64,000 nt of DNA from DATFWC01 sp963777755 (lineage in GTDB: Bacteria; Pseudomonadota; Alphaproteobacteria; Rhizobiales; Xanthobacteraceae), in NCBI GenBank assembly GCA_963777755.1, contig CAVZSC010000005.1:124001-188000 (forward strand). Direction: 5' to 3'. The notes below the pieces were generated by a model. It ran no database searches. It worked only from the letters and a program-made list of their open reading frames with translations, and had not been told where the DNA came from. The position numbers were made by a program, and so were the translations under genes. Shown here in pieces: positions 17,774 to 29,099 of the stretch. Position 1 is the first letter of the stretch. Every line of letters starts with the position of its first letter.

Positions 17774-20700
17774 ATGGCAGTGACTGGACAACTTTGGTAT
17801 CTCGGACAGGGCGGCTCCACCGACACGCGACTGTCCTACGTCAACAACGACGGCACCAATCACACCGTCTTCATCGACAACAGTCCGACGCTGGATCTCG
17901 GGACGAACTTCCCGCAGCACGTGGCGATCGACTGGGCCGCCGGTCTCTACTATGTGATCTCGAACAGCGGGCCGGGCGGCGACGGCGCCACCGTCTTGAT
18001 GGGGCACCTCGGCAGCGCCGCGGCGCCGACCGTCGTGTTCACGCCGCCCGGCAACGACGGCGCCGGCAGCGACCTCGTCAACACGATCCAGATCAATCCG
18101 TATACGCACCACCTCTACGTCGGGATCTGCGACGGCTTCGGCGACACGCCGAGCTTCCAGGGCATCCGCGACTTCACCTACGACGTAACGACCGGCGCCC
18201 TCACCGCGGTCCCCACCAACGGCGGCTATCTGGTCAACCAGAACCAGGCCAACATCCAGTCGAGCACCGGCGACGGGCTTGATCTCGCCGATCCGTTCGA
18301 CCTCGCCATCGATCCCGACACCGGATTCCTGTTCTTCACCCAGCTCCTGCTATTCGACGGGGTCGAGCACAATTCGCTGTGGCGGGTCGACCTGAACAAC
18401 CCGACCGCGCCGGCGTTCCAGCTGGTGCCGCAGGCCCAGTTCCCGCTCGATCTTCCGGGCACCAACGGGCCGAACGGCTTCCTCTACGACGTCGAAATCG
18501 ATCGCGTCACCGACCTCGTCTATTTCACCACCCAGTCCCTGCAGCCCTTCGGCTTCAGCGGCTACGACGCAGCCGACAACCAGATCTATTTCATCAGCGA
18601 GACCGCGAACGGCTCGACCAACGCCACGGCGCTGACCATCACCGGGCTGCCGGCGGGGAACCACTTCTATCCCGGCAACATGACGTTCGATCAGCTCAAC
18701 CGACGCATCTACGTCGAGTCGGAGGAAGGCGGGAGCGGCAGCGCAGACGAGGTGATCTACGTGCTGCAGCTCGACGGCGCCGGCAGCTCGGCGACCCTGA
18801 TCGACACGATCACGCCGTCTCCGGCCTTCTCCGCCACCGACGCCAATCTCGGCGGGATGACATTCGACGCGCTGGCCACCATCGGCACGCTGACGGGCAC
18901 CTCCACCCATCCGGTCGAGCAGGGCACAGGCGTGGACCTGATCGCCGCGCCGACCATCGCCGACGCCGACGGTGCCCACCTGGCGAGCGCGGCTGTCGTC
19001 ATCAGCGGGAGCTTCGCCGGCAGCGGCGACGACCTTTATGTGCTGGACGGCGCCGTTCACCGCACGAGCGGCATCTTCGGCAGCACGAACATCACCGTGA
19101 CCCGCACCACGGACGGGAGCGGCAACCAGACCCTTACGCTGACCGGCTACGACACGCTCGCCAACTATCAGGCGGTCCTCAATGCGGCGACGTTCGCCAC
19201 GAGCGGGGACAATCCGACCAACTATGGCGGCAACATCACCCGCACCGTGACCTGGCAGGTGAACGACGGCGCGGTCGGCAACCCGAGCGGCACCGTCGAC
19301 GGCACCACCACCAACGTCCGCACCACCACGATCACCATCGACGCGGTCAACGACAGCCCGGTCAACAACGCGCTGACCGACCAGACAACGGCCGAGGATA
19401 CGCCCAAAGCCATCACCTTCTCGGTGAGCGACGTCGACGCCGATCCGGCCAACGAGGACATCACCGTGCGGCTGCAGGTCGCGCACGGCACCCTCGATGT
19501 AGACACCAGCGTGTCCGCCGGCCTGGCGGTCGCCGGCGACAACACCAACGACGTGCTGCTGACCGGCACCCAGGCCGAGATCAATGCGACGCTCGCGGCG
19601 GCGAGCGGCCTCGTCTATCACAGCGCCCTCGATTACCACGGCCCCGACACCCTCACCGTCACCACCAGCGATCTCGGCCACACCGGCTCGCCCGGGGCGC
19701 AGAGCGACATCGACACCGTCAACATCACGGTGACGGCGGTCGCCGACATCGCCAACGACGCGGCGAGCTTCGCCGAGGATTCGGGCGCCGCCAGCATCCT
19801 GGTGCTGGGCAACGACACGTTCGAGGGAACGCCGGCGATCACCGCCACCACCAACGGCGCGCATGGCACCGTCACCGTCAACAACAACGGCACGCCCGGC
19901 AACACGGCCGACGATTTCGTCGTCTACACGCAAGATGCCGATTTCAACGGCACCGACACCTTCACCTACACGGTGACGTCGGGCGGCGCCACCGAGACCG
20001 GCACCGTCGGCGTCACCATCTCGGCGGTCGCCGACATCGCCGGCGACACCGCGTCGACCAACGAGGACACGCCGGCCAACATCCTGGTGCAGGGCAACGA
20101 CACGTTCGAGAACCCCGCCCATGCGATCACCGCCACCAGCAACGGCGCACACGGCACCGTCGCGGTCAACAACAACGGCACGCCCGGCAACACCGCCGAC
20201 GACTTCGTCGTCTACACGGCGGGCGCCGATTTCAACGGCACCGACGCCTTCACCTACACGGTGACGTCGGGCGGCGTCACCGAGACCGCCACCGTCGGCG
20301 TGACCATCGCGGCGGTCGCCGACATCGTCAACGACAACGCGACGGTGGTCCAGGATTCGGGAGGAAACAACCTCGACCTCCTGGCCAACGACACGTTCGA
20401 GAACCCCGGCCGCTCGATCACCGCGGTGGGAGCGGCCGCGCACGGCACGACGGCGATCAACAACAACGGCACGCCGGGTAATACGGCCGACGACTTCGTC
20501 GTCTACGCGCCGGCGTCCGGCTACAGCGGCCCGGACACGTTCACCTACACGGTGACGTCGAACGGAACCACCGAGACGGCGACCGTGAGCGTGACGGTCA
20601 CCCCGCTGTCCACCACGCCGACGCCCGGCAACGACAACATCACCGGCACCAACGGTACCGACATCATCTTCGCGCTGGCCGGCAACGACGTCGTCAATGG

Positions 20701-21190
20701 GCTGGGCGGGGCGGACCTCCTGTTCGGCAACCAGGACAACGACACGATCAGCGGCGGTGCCGAGAGCGACCTCGTGTCTGGCGGCCAGGGCGACGACAGC
20801 ATCAGCGGCGGCACCGACGGCGATGTCCTGTTCGGCAACGAGGGGAAGGACACGATCGACGGCAACGAAGGCACCGACCTGATCCTCGGCGGCCAGGACA
20901 ACGATTCGATCCTCGGCGGCTCCGGCAACGACACGATCTGGGGCAACGAGGGGAACGACACCCTGGCGGGCGGCTCGGGCGCCGACCGCTTCGTGTACCT
21001 GCTGCTCGAGGGCAACGACCAGATCAACGGCTTCGTCTTCGGCGAGGGCGACCGTCTCGACCTGGAGGGGCAGAGCTATACCACCGGCACCTCGGGCGAC
21101 GGCGACGTGCTGCTCACGCTCCAGCGCGGCGGCACGGTCGAGCTCAACGGCATCGCGCCCGGGAGCTTCTCGCCGAGCTTCGTGGTGTGA
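17774..21190 (+). CDS. Large RTX protein 1: propeller-like N-domain, cadherin-like repeats, RTX C-terminus
   Basis: 1138 residues, predicted to be secreted by a type I system. It has no N-terminal signal, glycine/aspartate-rich calcium-binding nonapeptides (GGxGxD type) at about 955-1072, and a hydrophobic FVV end. Residues 1 to about 375 contain recurring INPYTHHLYVG and FDQLNRRIYVES strands suggesting a beta-propeller-like fold. A cadherin-like segment follows, then three roughly 96-residue tandem repeats (NEDTP...NDTFE...TFTYTVTSGG). ATG 17774 follows GGGGAG at 9 nt. No type I transporter genes lie in the window. It is probably an adhesin or matrix protein; no enzymatic motif is recognised. 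Confidence 0.85.
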   Translation: MAVTGQLWYLGQGGSTDTRLSYVNNDGTNHTVFIDNSPTLDLGTNFPQHVAIDWAAGLYYVISNSGPGGDGATVLMGHLGSAAAPTVVFTPPGNDGAGSDLVNTIQINPYTHHLYVGICDGFGDTPSFQGIRDFTYDVTTGALTAVPTNGGYLVNQNQANIQSSTGDGLDLADPFDLAIDPDTGFLFFTQLLLFDGVEHNSLWRVDLNNPTAPAFQLVPQAQFPLDLPGTNGPNGFLYDVEIDRVTDLVYFTTQSLQPFGFSGYDAADNQIYFISETANGSTNATALTITGLPAGNHFYPGNMTFDQLNRRIYVESEEGGSGSADEVIYVLQLDGAGSSATLIDTITPSPAFSATDANLGGMTFDALATIGTLTGTSTHPVEQGTGVDLIAAPTIADADGAHLASAAVVISGSFAGSGDDLYVLDGAVHRTSGIFGSTNITVTRTTDGSGNQTLTLTGYDTLANYQAVLNAATFATSGDNPTNYGGNITRTVTWQVNDGAVGNPSGTVDGTTTNVRTTTITIDAVNDSPVNNALTDQTTAEDTPKAITFSVSDVDADPANEDITVRLQVAHGTLDVDTSVSAGLAVAGDNTNDVLLTGTQAEINATLAAASGLVYHSALDYHGPDTLTVTTSDLGHTGSPGAQSDIDTVNITVTAVADIANDAASFAEDSGAASILVLGNDTFEGTPAITATTNGAHGTVTVNNNGTPGNTADDFVVYTQDADFNGTDTFTYTVTSGGATETGTVGVTISAVADIAGDTASTNEDTPANILVQGNDTFENPAHAITATSNGAHGTVAVNNNGTPGNTADDFVVYTAGADFNGTDAFTYTVTSGGVTETATVGVTIAAVADIVNDNATVVQDSGGNNLDLLANDTFENPGRSITAVGAAAHGTTAINNNGTPGNTADDFVVYAPASGYSGPDTFTYTVTSNGTTETATVSVTVTPLSTTPTPGNDNITGTNGTDIIFALAGNDVVNGLGGADLLFGNQDNDTISGGAESDLVSGGQGDDSISGGTDGDVLFGNEGKDTIDGNEGTDLILGGQDNDSILGGSGNDTIWGNEGNDTLAGGSGADRFVYLLLEGNDQINGFVFGEGDRLDLEGQSYTTGTSGDGDVLLTLQRGGTVELNGIAPGSFSPSFVV
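19739..20600 (+). repeat. Three tandem ~288 bp repeats inside RTX gene 1
   Basis: Units start near 19739, 20027 and 20315 with GTCGCCGACATC and encode about 96 residues each (VADI...ATNGAHGTVTVNNNGT...TFTYTVTSGG). Nucleotide similarity between units is high, so slippage or unequal crossover can change copy number. Confidence 0.8.
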
Positions 21191-21535
21191 TCGTAGTGTG
21201 ATCGTAGGTTGGGTTCGTACGGCCCTTACGCCGCCACTGGAGCAGGGTGCCAATTCCGTGCGAACCCAACACGCGCGATGTTGGGTTACGCGCGGATCCA
21301 CGACCTCGGATCGATCGAAACAGCGTGGCCGCGCGAACCCAACTACACCTGTAAATCGAAACATCCTGTCCGGGCAAACCCGAACTGTACCGTTCGCCGG
21401 CGCTGGGAAGACCCGCACCGCGCCGCAGCAGAAACGGCCGGCCGGACACAGTCAGACAGCGTTATAGACGTTCGCTATTCACGCGCATTATTGACCATCA
21501 CTATCTACGTTTACGATTCCTGAAAAGTGTATACT
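21191..21535. other. Intergenic region with GTTGGGTTCG-type repeats
   Basis: No gene. Directly after the RTX gene 1 stop, GTGTGATCGTA occurs twice in tandem. The motif GTTGGGTT(C/A)(G/C) and its complement CGAACCCAAC alternate at about 21208, 21260, 21285 and 21335, forming possible hairpins. This type of element is common in proteobacterial intergenic DNA and may terminate transcription of RTX gene 1. Confidence 0.5.
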
Positions 21536-21694
21536 GTTCCAGTATAACTTTTGCTTGTCCGGCCCGGACTCCCCTGATAAGAATTTTTCGGGCAGCGAAC
21601 GATTGACCCGTGCCGGCTTGGCACTCGGCCTTCGGAAATGGGGTGACAGGGCAGAAGCCCGGGCGAACGGTTCGGGCCACGGGGAGGCGTGACC
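21536..21694 (+). promoter_or_regulatory. Conserved leader of RTX gene 2
   Basis: Homologue of the leader at 17605-17773. It keeps GTGTATAC, GTATAACTTT, ACTCCCCTG, AACGATTGACC, the GTGCC...GGCAC hairpin (loop GGCTT) and the GCCCG...CGGGC hairpin, ending in GGGGAGG before the ATG. The first hairpin loop is one base shorter than in the other copy while the stem is unchanged. This supports a structured or protein-bound RNA, or simply recent duplication. Confidence 0.5.
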
Positions 21695-24600
21695 ATGGCA
21701 GTGACTGGTCAGTTTTGGTATCTAGGTCAGGGCGATCCCACCGACGCGCGTGCCGCCTACATCAACAACGACAATACCAACCACACCGTCTTCATCGACA
21801 ACAGCCCGACGACGACGCTGGGCACCGGGTTCCCGCAGCACATCGCGATCGACTGGGCCGCCGGCCTCTACTACGTGATCTCGAACGGCGGGCCGAGCGG
21901 CACGAACGCCCAGTTGCTCGTGGGGCAGCTCGGCAGCGCTGCGGCGCCGACCACGGCCTTCACGTTCCCCGGCAACGACGGCGTCAATACCGACATCGTC
22001 AACTCGATTCAGATCAATCCTTACACCCACCACCTGTATGTCGGGATCTGCGACACCAACGGCGACAGCCCAGGCTTCCAGGGCGTTCGCGACTTCACCT
22101 ACAACACGTCGACCGGCGCGCTCACCGCAGTCGCCACCAATGGCGGCTACCTGTTCACCCAGACCCAGGCGCAGGTGCAGTCGAGCCAGGCCAGCGGGAC
22201 CGACGTCACCGATCCGTTCGACTTCGCCATCGACCCCGACACCAACTTCCTGTTCTTCACCCAGCTGCTGGTATCCGATGGGTTCGAGCACAATTCGCTA
22301 TGGCGGATCGACCTGAACAACCCGACTGCGGCGGCGTTCCAGTTGGTGCCGCAGGCGCAGTTCCCGCTGGACAACGTCGGCGGCACGATCACGCCCAACA
22401 GCGGCTTCCTGTATGACGTCGAGGTCGATCGCACCACCGACCTCGTCTATTTCACCACCCAGTCGCTGCAGCCGTCCGGCTTCCCCGGCTACGATGCCGC
22501 CGACAATCACATCTATTTCATCAGCGAGACCGCGAACGGCTCGACCAACGCGACGGCGCTGACCATCACCGGGCTGCCGGGCGGGAACACCTTCTACCCC
22601 GGCAACATGACGTTCGATCAGCTCAACCGCGTGATCTACGTCGAGTCCGAGGAAAGCGGCACCATCAGCACGGACGACCGCATCTACGTGCTGCAGCTCA
22701 ATGCTGCCGGCACGTCGGCGAGCCTCATCAATACGATCACGCCGTCACCGGCCTTCACCAACACCGCCGCCAATATCGGCGGCATGGCGTTCGACGCACT
22801 GGCGACCGTCGGGACGCTGACCGGCACCTCGACGCACGCCGTGGAGCAGGGCGTGGCCATCGACCTGTTGACCGCCGCCCCGACCATCACCGATGTCGAC
22901 GGCGACCACCTTGCCAGCATCACGGTGCAGATCACCGGCGGCACCTTCGTCTCGAACGAGACCAGCGCCAACGACGACCACCTGTTCGCGCTCGACGGCG
23001 TGGTGCAGCGCACCAGCGGCCTGTTCACCGGCACCAACATCACCATCAGCTACACCGTCGCGACCGAGACGCTGACGCTCACCGGCTACGACACGTTCGC
23101 CAACTACCAGACCGTCCTCAACTCGATCGGCTATTTCACCACCGGCGACAACCCGACCAACTACGGCAACAACGCCACCCGCACCATCACCTGGCAGATC
23201 AACGACGGCGCGGTCGGCAACCCGAGCGGCACCGTCAACGGCGCCTCGACCAACGTCCGCACCACCGTCATCAATATCGACGCGGTGGACGACGCGCCGG
23301 TCAACAACGCGCTGGCCAACCAGACGACGCCCGAGGACACGCCCGAAGCCATCAGCTTCTCGGTGAGCGACGTCGATGCCGATCCGGCCAACCAGAACAT
23401 AACGGTCCGGCTGCAGGTCACGCAGGGCACGCTCGACATCAATACAGCGGTCGGCGGCGGCCTCACGGCCGGGCAGGTCACCGGCGACAACACCAACGAC
23501 GTGCTGCTGACCGGCACGCAGAACCAGATCAACGCCACGCTCGCGAACGCCACGGGCCTGCGCTATTTCAATACGCCGGACTACAACGGAACCGACACGC
23601 TCACGGTCACTACCAACGACCTGGGCCGAACCGGCTCGGGAGGTCCGCTGACCGACGTCGACACCATCACCATCACGGTGACGCCCGTCGTCGACATCGC
23701 CAACGACGCGGCGACCTTCGCCGAGGATACCGGCAGCCCCGCCAGCATCCTGGTGCAGGCCAACGACACCTTCGAGAATTCCGGCCACCAGATCACCGCG
23801 ACCACGAACGGCGCGCACGGCACCGTCGCCATCAACGACAACAACACGGCCGGCAACTTCGCCGACGACTTCCTCGTCTACACCCAGACGGCCGATTTCA
23901 ACGGCACCGACACGTTCAGCTACGTGGTGACATCGGGCGGCGTGACCGAGACCGCCAGCGTCAACGTGACGATCAACGCGGTCGCCGACATCGCCGGCAA
24001 CTCGGCGACGACCAACGAGGACACCCCCGTCAACATCCTGGTGCAGGCGAACGACACCTTCGAGAACGCCACCCATGCGATCACCGGAACCACCAACGGG
24101 GCGAACGGCACCGTCACGGTCAACATCAACGGCACGGCCGGGGACACGACGGACGACTTCGTCGCCTATACGCCCAACGCCGATTTCAACGGCACCGACA
24201 CCTTCACCTACACCGTCACGTCGAACGGGACGACCGAGACGGCGTCGGTCACCGTCACGGTGAACGCCGCCGTCGACATCGCCGGCGATTCGGCGACCAC
24301 CAACGAGGACACGCCGGTCAACGTCCTGGTGCAGGCGAACGACACGTTCGAGAACCCCGCCCATGCGATCACCGGAACGACCAACGGCACCAATGGAACC
24401 GTCACCGTCAACAACAACGGCACGGTCGGCGACGGCACGGACGACTTCGTCGTCTATACGGCGACGGCGGATTTCAACGGCACCGACAGCTTCACCTATA
24501 CGGTGACCTCGGGCGGCGTCACCGAGACCGCAACCGTCAGCGTCACCGTCAACGCGGTGGTCGACATCGCCGACGACACGGCGACCACCAACGAGGACAC

Positions 24601-27600
24601 GCCGGTCAACATCCTGGTGCAGGGCAACGACAATTTCGAGAACGCCGGCCACCAGATCACCACGGCCAACAACGGGGCCAACGGCACCGTCACCATCAAC
24701 AACAACGGCACGCCCGGCAATTTCGCCGACGATTTCCTCGTCTATTCGCCGGCGGGCAATTTCAACGGCACCGACAGCTTCACCTACGTGGTGACCTCGG
24801 GCGGCGTCACCGAGACCGCCACCGTCAGCGTGACGGTCAATTCCGTGAACGACGCACCGGTCTATACCGGGACGGCCGTCGGGACGGCATTCACCGAGAA
24901 CGGCTCATCGGTCGCCGTCGCGACCGCCGTGTCGGCGGCCGACCTCGACAGCGCCGACTACGACACCGGCTCGCTCAACGCCCAGATTACCGCGGGGCTG
25001 CACACGGGCGACACGCTGTCGATCGGCACGACCACGAACATCAGCGTCAGCGGCTCGACGGTCAACTACGACGCCGACGGCGGCGGCGCCAATCCGGCGG
25101 TCGCGATCGGCACGGTGTCGGGAGCCGCCGACAACCTGACGGTCACGCTCAACGCCAACGCGAACGACGCGGCGGTGATGGCGCTGACCGAGGCGTTCCG
25201 CTACTCGACGCCCTCCGACGACCCGACCAACGTCGCGCGGACGGTCACCTTCACGCTGATGGACGGCGGCGGCACGCTGAATGGTGGCGACAACTCGACT
25301 TCGTTCGCCGCCAATGTTCCGGTCTCGGACCAGAACGACACGCCGCAGCCGAGCGCGCCGGCGTCCTATGTGGCGACGCCCGGCAATCCCGTCGCGCTCA
25401 CCGGCATCAGCTTCAGCGACTTCGACGACCAGGGCGGCGTGGAGGTTGCGACCTTCACGGTGGCGAGCGGCACCCTGTCCGCCGTCAGCGGCGGCGGCGT
25501 GACGGTCGGCGGCACCGCCACCAACCGCACGCTGACCGGCACGCTCACCGACATCAACGCCTTCCTCACCGGCGGCAATCTCACGTTCACCGGCACGACC
25601 AGCACCACCCTGGGCATCAACATCAACGACCAGGGGAACACCGGCGCCGGCGGCGCGCAGAACGCCAGCACCAGCGCCCAGATTGCGGTGGACATCCCGC
25701 CGACCGCCAACCCGACATCCGGCACCGGCGCCGAGGACGGCGGACGGATCGCCATCACGCTGTCCGGCACCGACCCCGACGCCGGCGACGCGGTCGACAG
25801 CTTCACCGTCGCCAGCGTGTCCGGCAACGGGACGCTGTTCGACGCGGCGGTCGGCGGCACCGCGCTCGGCGCGGGATCGACGGTGCCGGCCACGAGCAAC
25901 AGCGCCGTGGTCTATTTCCAGCCCAACGGCGATTTCAACGGCACCACCAGCTTCACCTATACGGCGTTCGACGGCGACGCGAGCGGCGCGCCGGCGACCG
26001 CGTCCGTGACGGTGACGGCGGAAGTCGACATCACCAACGACAACGCCACCACCAACGAGGACGCAGCCGTCAACGTCCTGGTGCTGGCCAACGACACGTT
26101 CGAGGGCACGCCGGCGATCACCGGCACCACCAATGGCACGCACGGCACGGTCACCGTCAACAACAACGGTACGCCCGGCAACACCGTCGACGATTTCGTC
26201 GTCTACACGCCGGCGGCCGATTTCAGCGGCACCGACACGTTCACCTACACGGTGACCTCAGGCGGCGTCACCGAGACCGCGTCCGTGTCCGTGACGATCA
26301 ACGCGGTCGCCGACATCGCCAACGACAACGCCACCACCAACGAGGACACTGCCGTCAACATCCTGGTGCTGGCCAACGACACGTTCGAGGCCACGCCGCA
26401 GATCACCGGCACCACCAACGGCGCGAACGGCACCGTCGCCATCAACGACAACGGCACGGCCGGCAACACCGCCGACGATTTCGTCGTCTACACGCCGACC
26501 GGGCCGATTTCAACGGCACCGACACGTTCACCTATACGGTGACCTCGGGCGGGTCACCGAGACCGCGACCGTGAGCGTGACCGTCAATGCGGTCGCCGAC
26601 ATCGCCAACGATTCGGCCACCACCAACGAGGACACACCCGTCAATGTCCTGGTGCTGGCGAACGACATGTTCGAAGGCAGCCCGGCGATCACCGGCACCA
26701 CCAATGGCGCGCACGGCAGCGTGGCCGTCAACGACAACGGCACCGCCGGGAACACGGCGGACGATTTCGTCGTGTACACGCCGACCACGGCCGACTTCAA
26801 CGGCACCGACAGCTTCACCTATACGGTGACCTCCGGCGGCGTGACCGAGACCGCCACGGTGAGCGTCACCCTCACGGCGGTGGCCGACATCGTCAACGAC
26901 ACGGCGACGACCAACGAGGACACGCCGGTCAACGTCCTGGTGCTGGGCAACGATAATTTCGAGGGCACGCCGGCCATCACCGGCACCACCAACGGCGCGC
27001 ACGGCTCGGTCGCCGTCAACGACAACGGGACGGCCGGCAACACGGCGGACGATTTCGTCGTCTACACGCCGACCACCGCCGACTTCAATGGCACCGACAG
27101 CTTCACCTACACGGCGACCTCGGGCGGGGTGACCGAGACCGGCACCGTGAGCGTGACGATCAGCCCGGTCACCGACATCGCCGACGATTCGGCCACCACC
27201 AACGAGGACACGGCGGTCAACGTCCTGGTGCTGGGCAACGACAATTTCGAGGGTACCCCGGCGATCACCGCCACGACCAACGGGGCGCACGGCACGGTCA
27301 CGGTCAACAACAACGGCACGCCGGGCAACACGGCGGACGATTTCGTCGTCTACACGCCGGCGGGCGACTTCAACGGCACCGACGCCTTCACCTACACGGT
27401 GACCTCGGGCGGCGTCACCGAGACCGCCACCGTCAGCGTGACGGTCAACGCGGTCGTCAACATCGCCGACGACAGCGCCACCACCAACGAGGACGCGGCG
27501 GTCAACGTCCTGGTGCTGGGCAACGACAATTTCGAGGGCACCCCGGCGATCAGCGGCACGACCAACGGGGCGCAGGGCACCGTCACGATCAACAACAACG

Positions 27601-28848
27601 GCACGCCGGGCAACACGGCCGACGACTTCGTCGTCTTCACGCCGGCCGCCGATTTCGTCGGCACCGACGCCTTCACCTACACGGTGACCTCGGGCGGTGC
27701 GACGGAGACTGCGACGGTGAGCGTGACGATCACGGCGGTCGCCGACATCGTCAACGACAACGTCACGGTGGTCCAGGATTCGGGGGCGAACAACCTCAAT
27801 CTGCTCGCCAACGACACGTTCGAGAACGCGACGCGCGCGATCACGGCGGTCGGCGCCGCCGCGCACGGCACCACCTCGATCAACAACAACGGCACGCCTG
27901 GCAACACCGCGGACGACTTCGTCGTCTACTCGCCGACCGCCGGCTACATCGGCCCCGATACGTTCACCTACACGGTGACCTCGGCCGGCACGACCGAGAC
28001 CGCGACGGTGAGCGTGACGGTGGAGATGCCGGTGTCCACGACGCCGACGCCGGGCGACGACAGCCTCGTCGGCACCGACGGCCCGGATACCATCCTGGGG
28101 TTCGGCGGGGACGACGTCATCGACGGTCTGGGTGGCGCCGACATCCTGTTCGGCAACCCGGACGACGACACGGTGTTCGGGCGGACCGGGAACGACACGG
28201 TCTGGGGCGGCCTGGGCAACGACAGCATCGACGGCGCCCAGGACGACGACCTGCTGTTCGGCGGCGAGGGCCAGGACACGATCGACGGCGGCGACGGCGC
28301 CAACACCATCGTGGGCGGGCTCGATTTCCTCCGACGGCACCGATTCGATCAGCGCCGGCACCGGCGCCGACCTGATCTGGGGCAACGGCGGGGCCGACAC
28401 GATCACCGCCGGCGCCGGCGCCAACACGGTGATCGGCGGCTTCGGCAAGGACAGCCTCACGACAGGCTCGGGCAACGACATCATCTTCGGCAACCAGGAC
28501 AGCGACACGATCAGCGCCGGCGACGGAGCCAACCTGATCTTCGGCGGCTTCGGCGACGACTCGATCCTCGCCGGTAGCGGCAACGACACGATCTGGGGCA
28601 ACGAGGGCAACGACACCATGACGGGCGGCACCGGCGCCGACCGCTACGTGTTCCTCGCGGGCTCGGACAACGACCAGATCAACGGCTTCAACGGCGGCGC
28701 CGAAGGCGATCGCCTCGACCTGCAGGGCCAGACCTTCACCACCGGCACCTCGGGCGACGGCGACGTCGTGCTCCTGCTCTCGGGCGGCGGCACGATCGAG
28801 CTCAACGGGGTGGCACCCGCGGGCTTCTCGCCGACGTTCGTGGTGTAG
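21695..28848 (+). pseudogene. Giant RTX protein 2 (about 2384 residues if repaired), three frameshifts
   Basis: Paralogue of RTX protein 1 with the same N-terminal roughly 375-residue module and cadherin-like segment. It then has 4 tandem 96-residue repeats, a distinct roughly 390-residue stretch of other Ig/cadherin-like domains (24.85-26.02 kb), 7 more repeats and a C-terminal RTX calcium-binding block ending FVV. The frame breaks at about 26501 (one base short), 26551 (one base short) and 28325 (one T extra); the first frame stops at 26542. Once these are corrected the whole length reads through with repeat periodicity kept. Real decay or assembly error in repetitive GC-rich DNA are both possible. 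ATG 21695 follows GGGGAGG. Confidence 0.8.
23685..28025 (+). repeat. Eleven ~288 bp tandem repeats (4 + 7) inside RTX gene 2
   Basis: Units encode ATTNEDTPVNVLVLxND...TNGAHG...TADDFVVYTP...TFTYTVTSGGVTET. Four lie at about 23.69-24.84 kb and seven at 26.02-28.02 kb, split by a non-repeat segment. The last unit in each RTX gene is a distinctive variant (VVQDSG...NNLxLLANDTFEN), so the repeat array has a conserved cap. Confidence 0.85.
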
Positions 28849-28871
28849 CCGCGCGGCCACACGGCTGGCTC

Positions 28872-29031
28872 CCACCTCTCCCCGCACGCGGGGAGAGGTC
28901 GACTTGCAAGCGCTCTTGCGCGAAGCAAGTCGGGTGAGGGGGCCTTTCCTCTCGTTCGGATTTGCGGCAACGCCCCCTCACCCGGCGCGCAAAGAGCGCG
29001 CCGACCTCTCCCCGCAAGCGGGGAGAGGTGG
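28872..29031. repeat. Intergenic palindromic repeat, family A
   Basis: Arms CTCTCCCCGCACGCGGGGAG and CTCTCCCCGCAAGCGGGGAG, with inner GGGTGAGGGGGC/GCCCCCTCACCC and GCGCGC elements. Same architecture as 12658-12786 and 31957-32117, with an added AAGCGCTCTTGCGCGAAGCA segment. It probably terminates RTX gene 2 transcription. Confidence 0.85.
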
Positions 29032-29099
29032 AGCAAGCGGCATGGCACCGGATCATCTGCGCTACCGAACACCACGCCGGCCGTGCTAGAGAACCGGGC

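Noticed and set aside
18350..21418. A 1022-residue open frame on the minus strand, and similar long frames opposite RTX gene 2
   Set aside because: They are antisense to repetitive GC-rich RTX coding sequence, consist of low-complexity V/R/G/D-rich strings, and mirror the repeats; stop-poor antisense frames are expected here.
19739..28025. Tandem repeats considered as a CRISPR array
   Set aside because: Units are about 288 bp, in frame, encode a recognisable protein domain and have no spacer structure.
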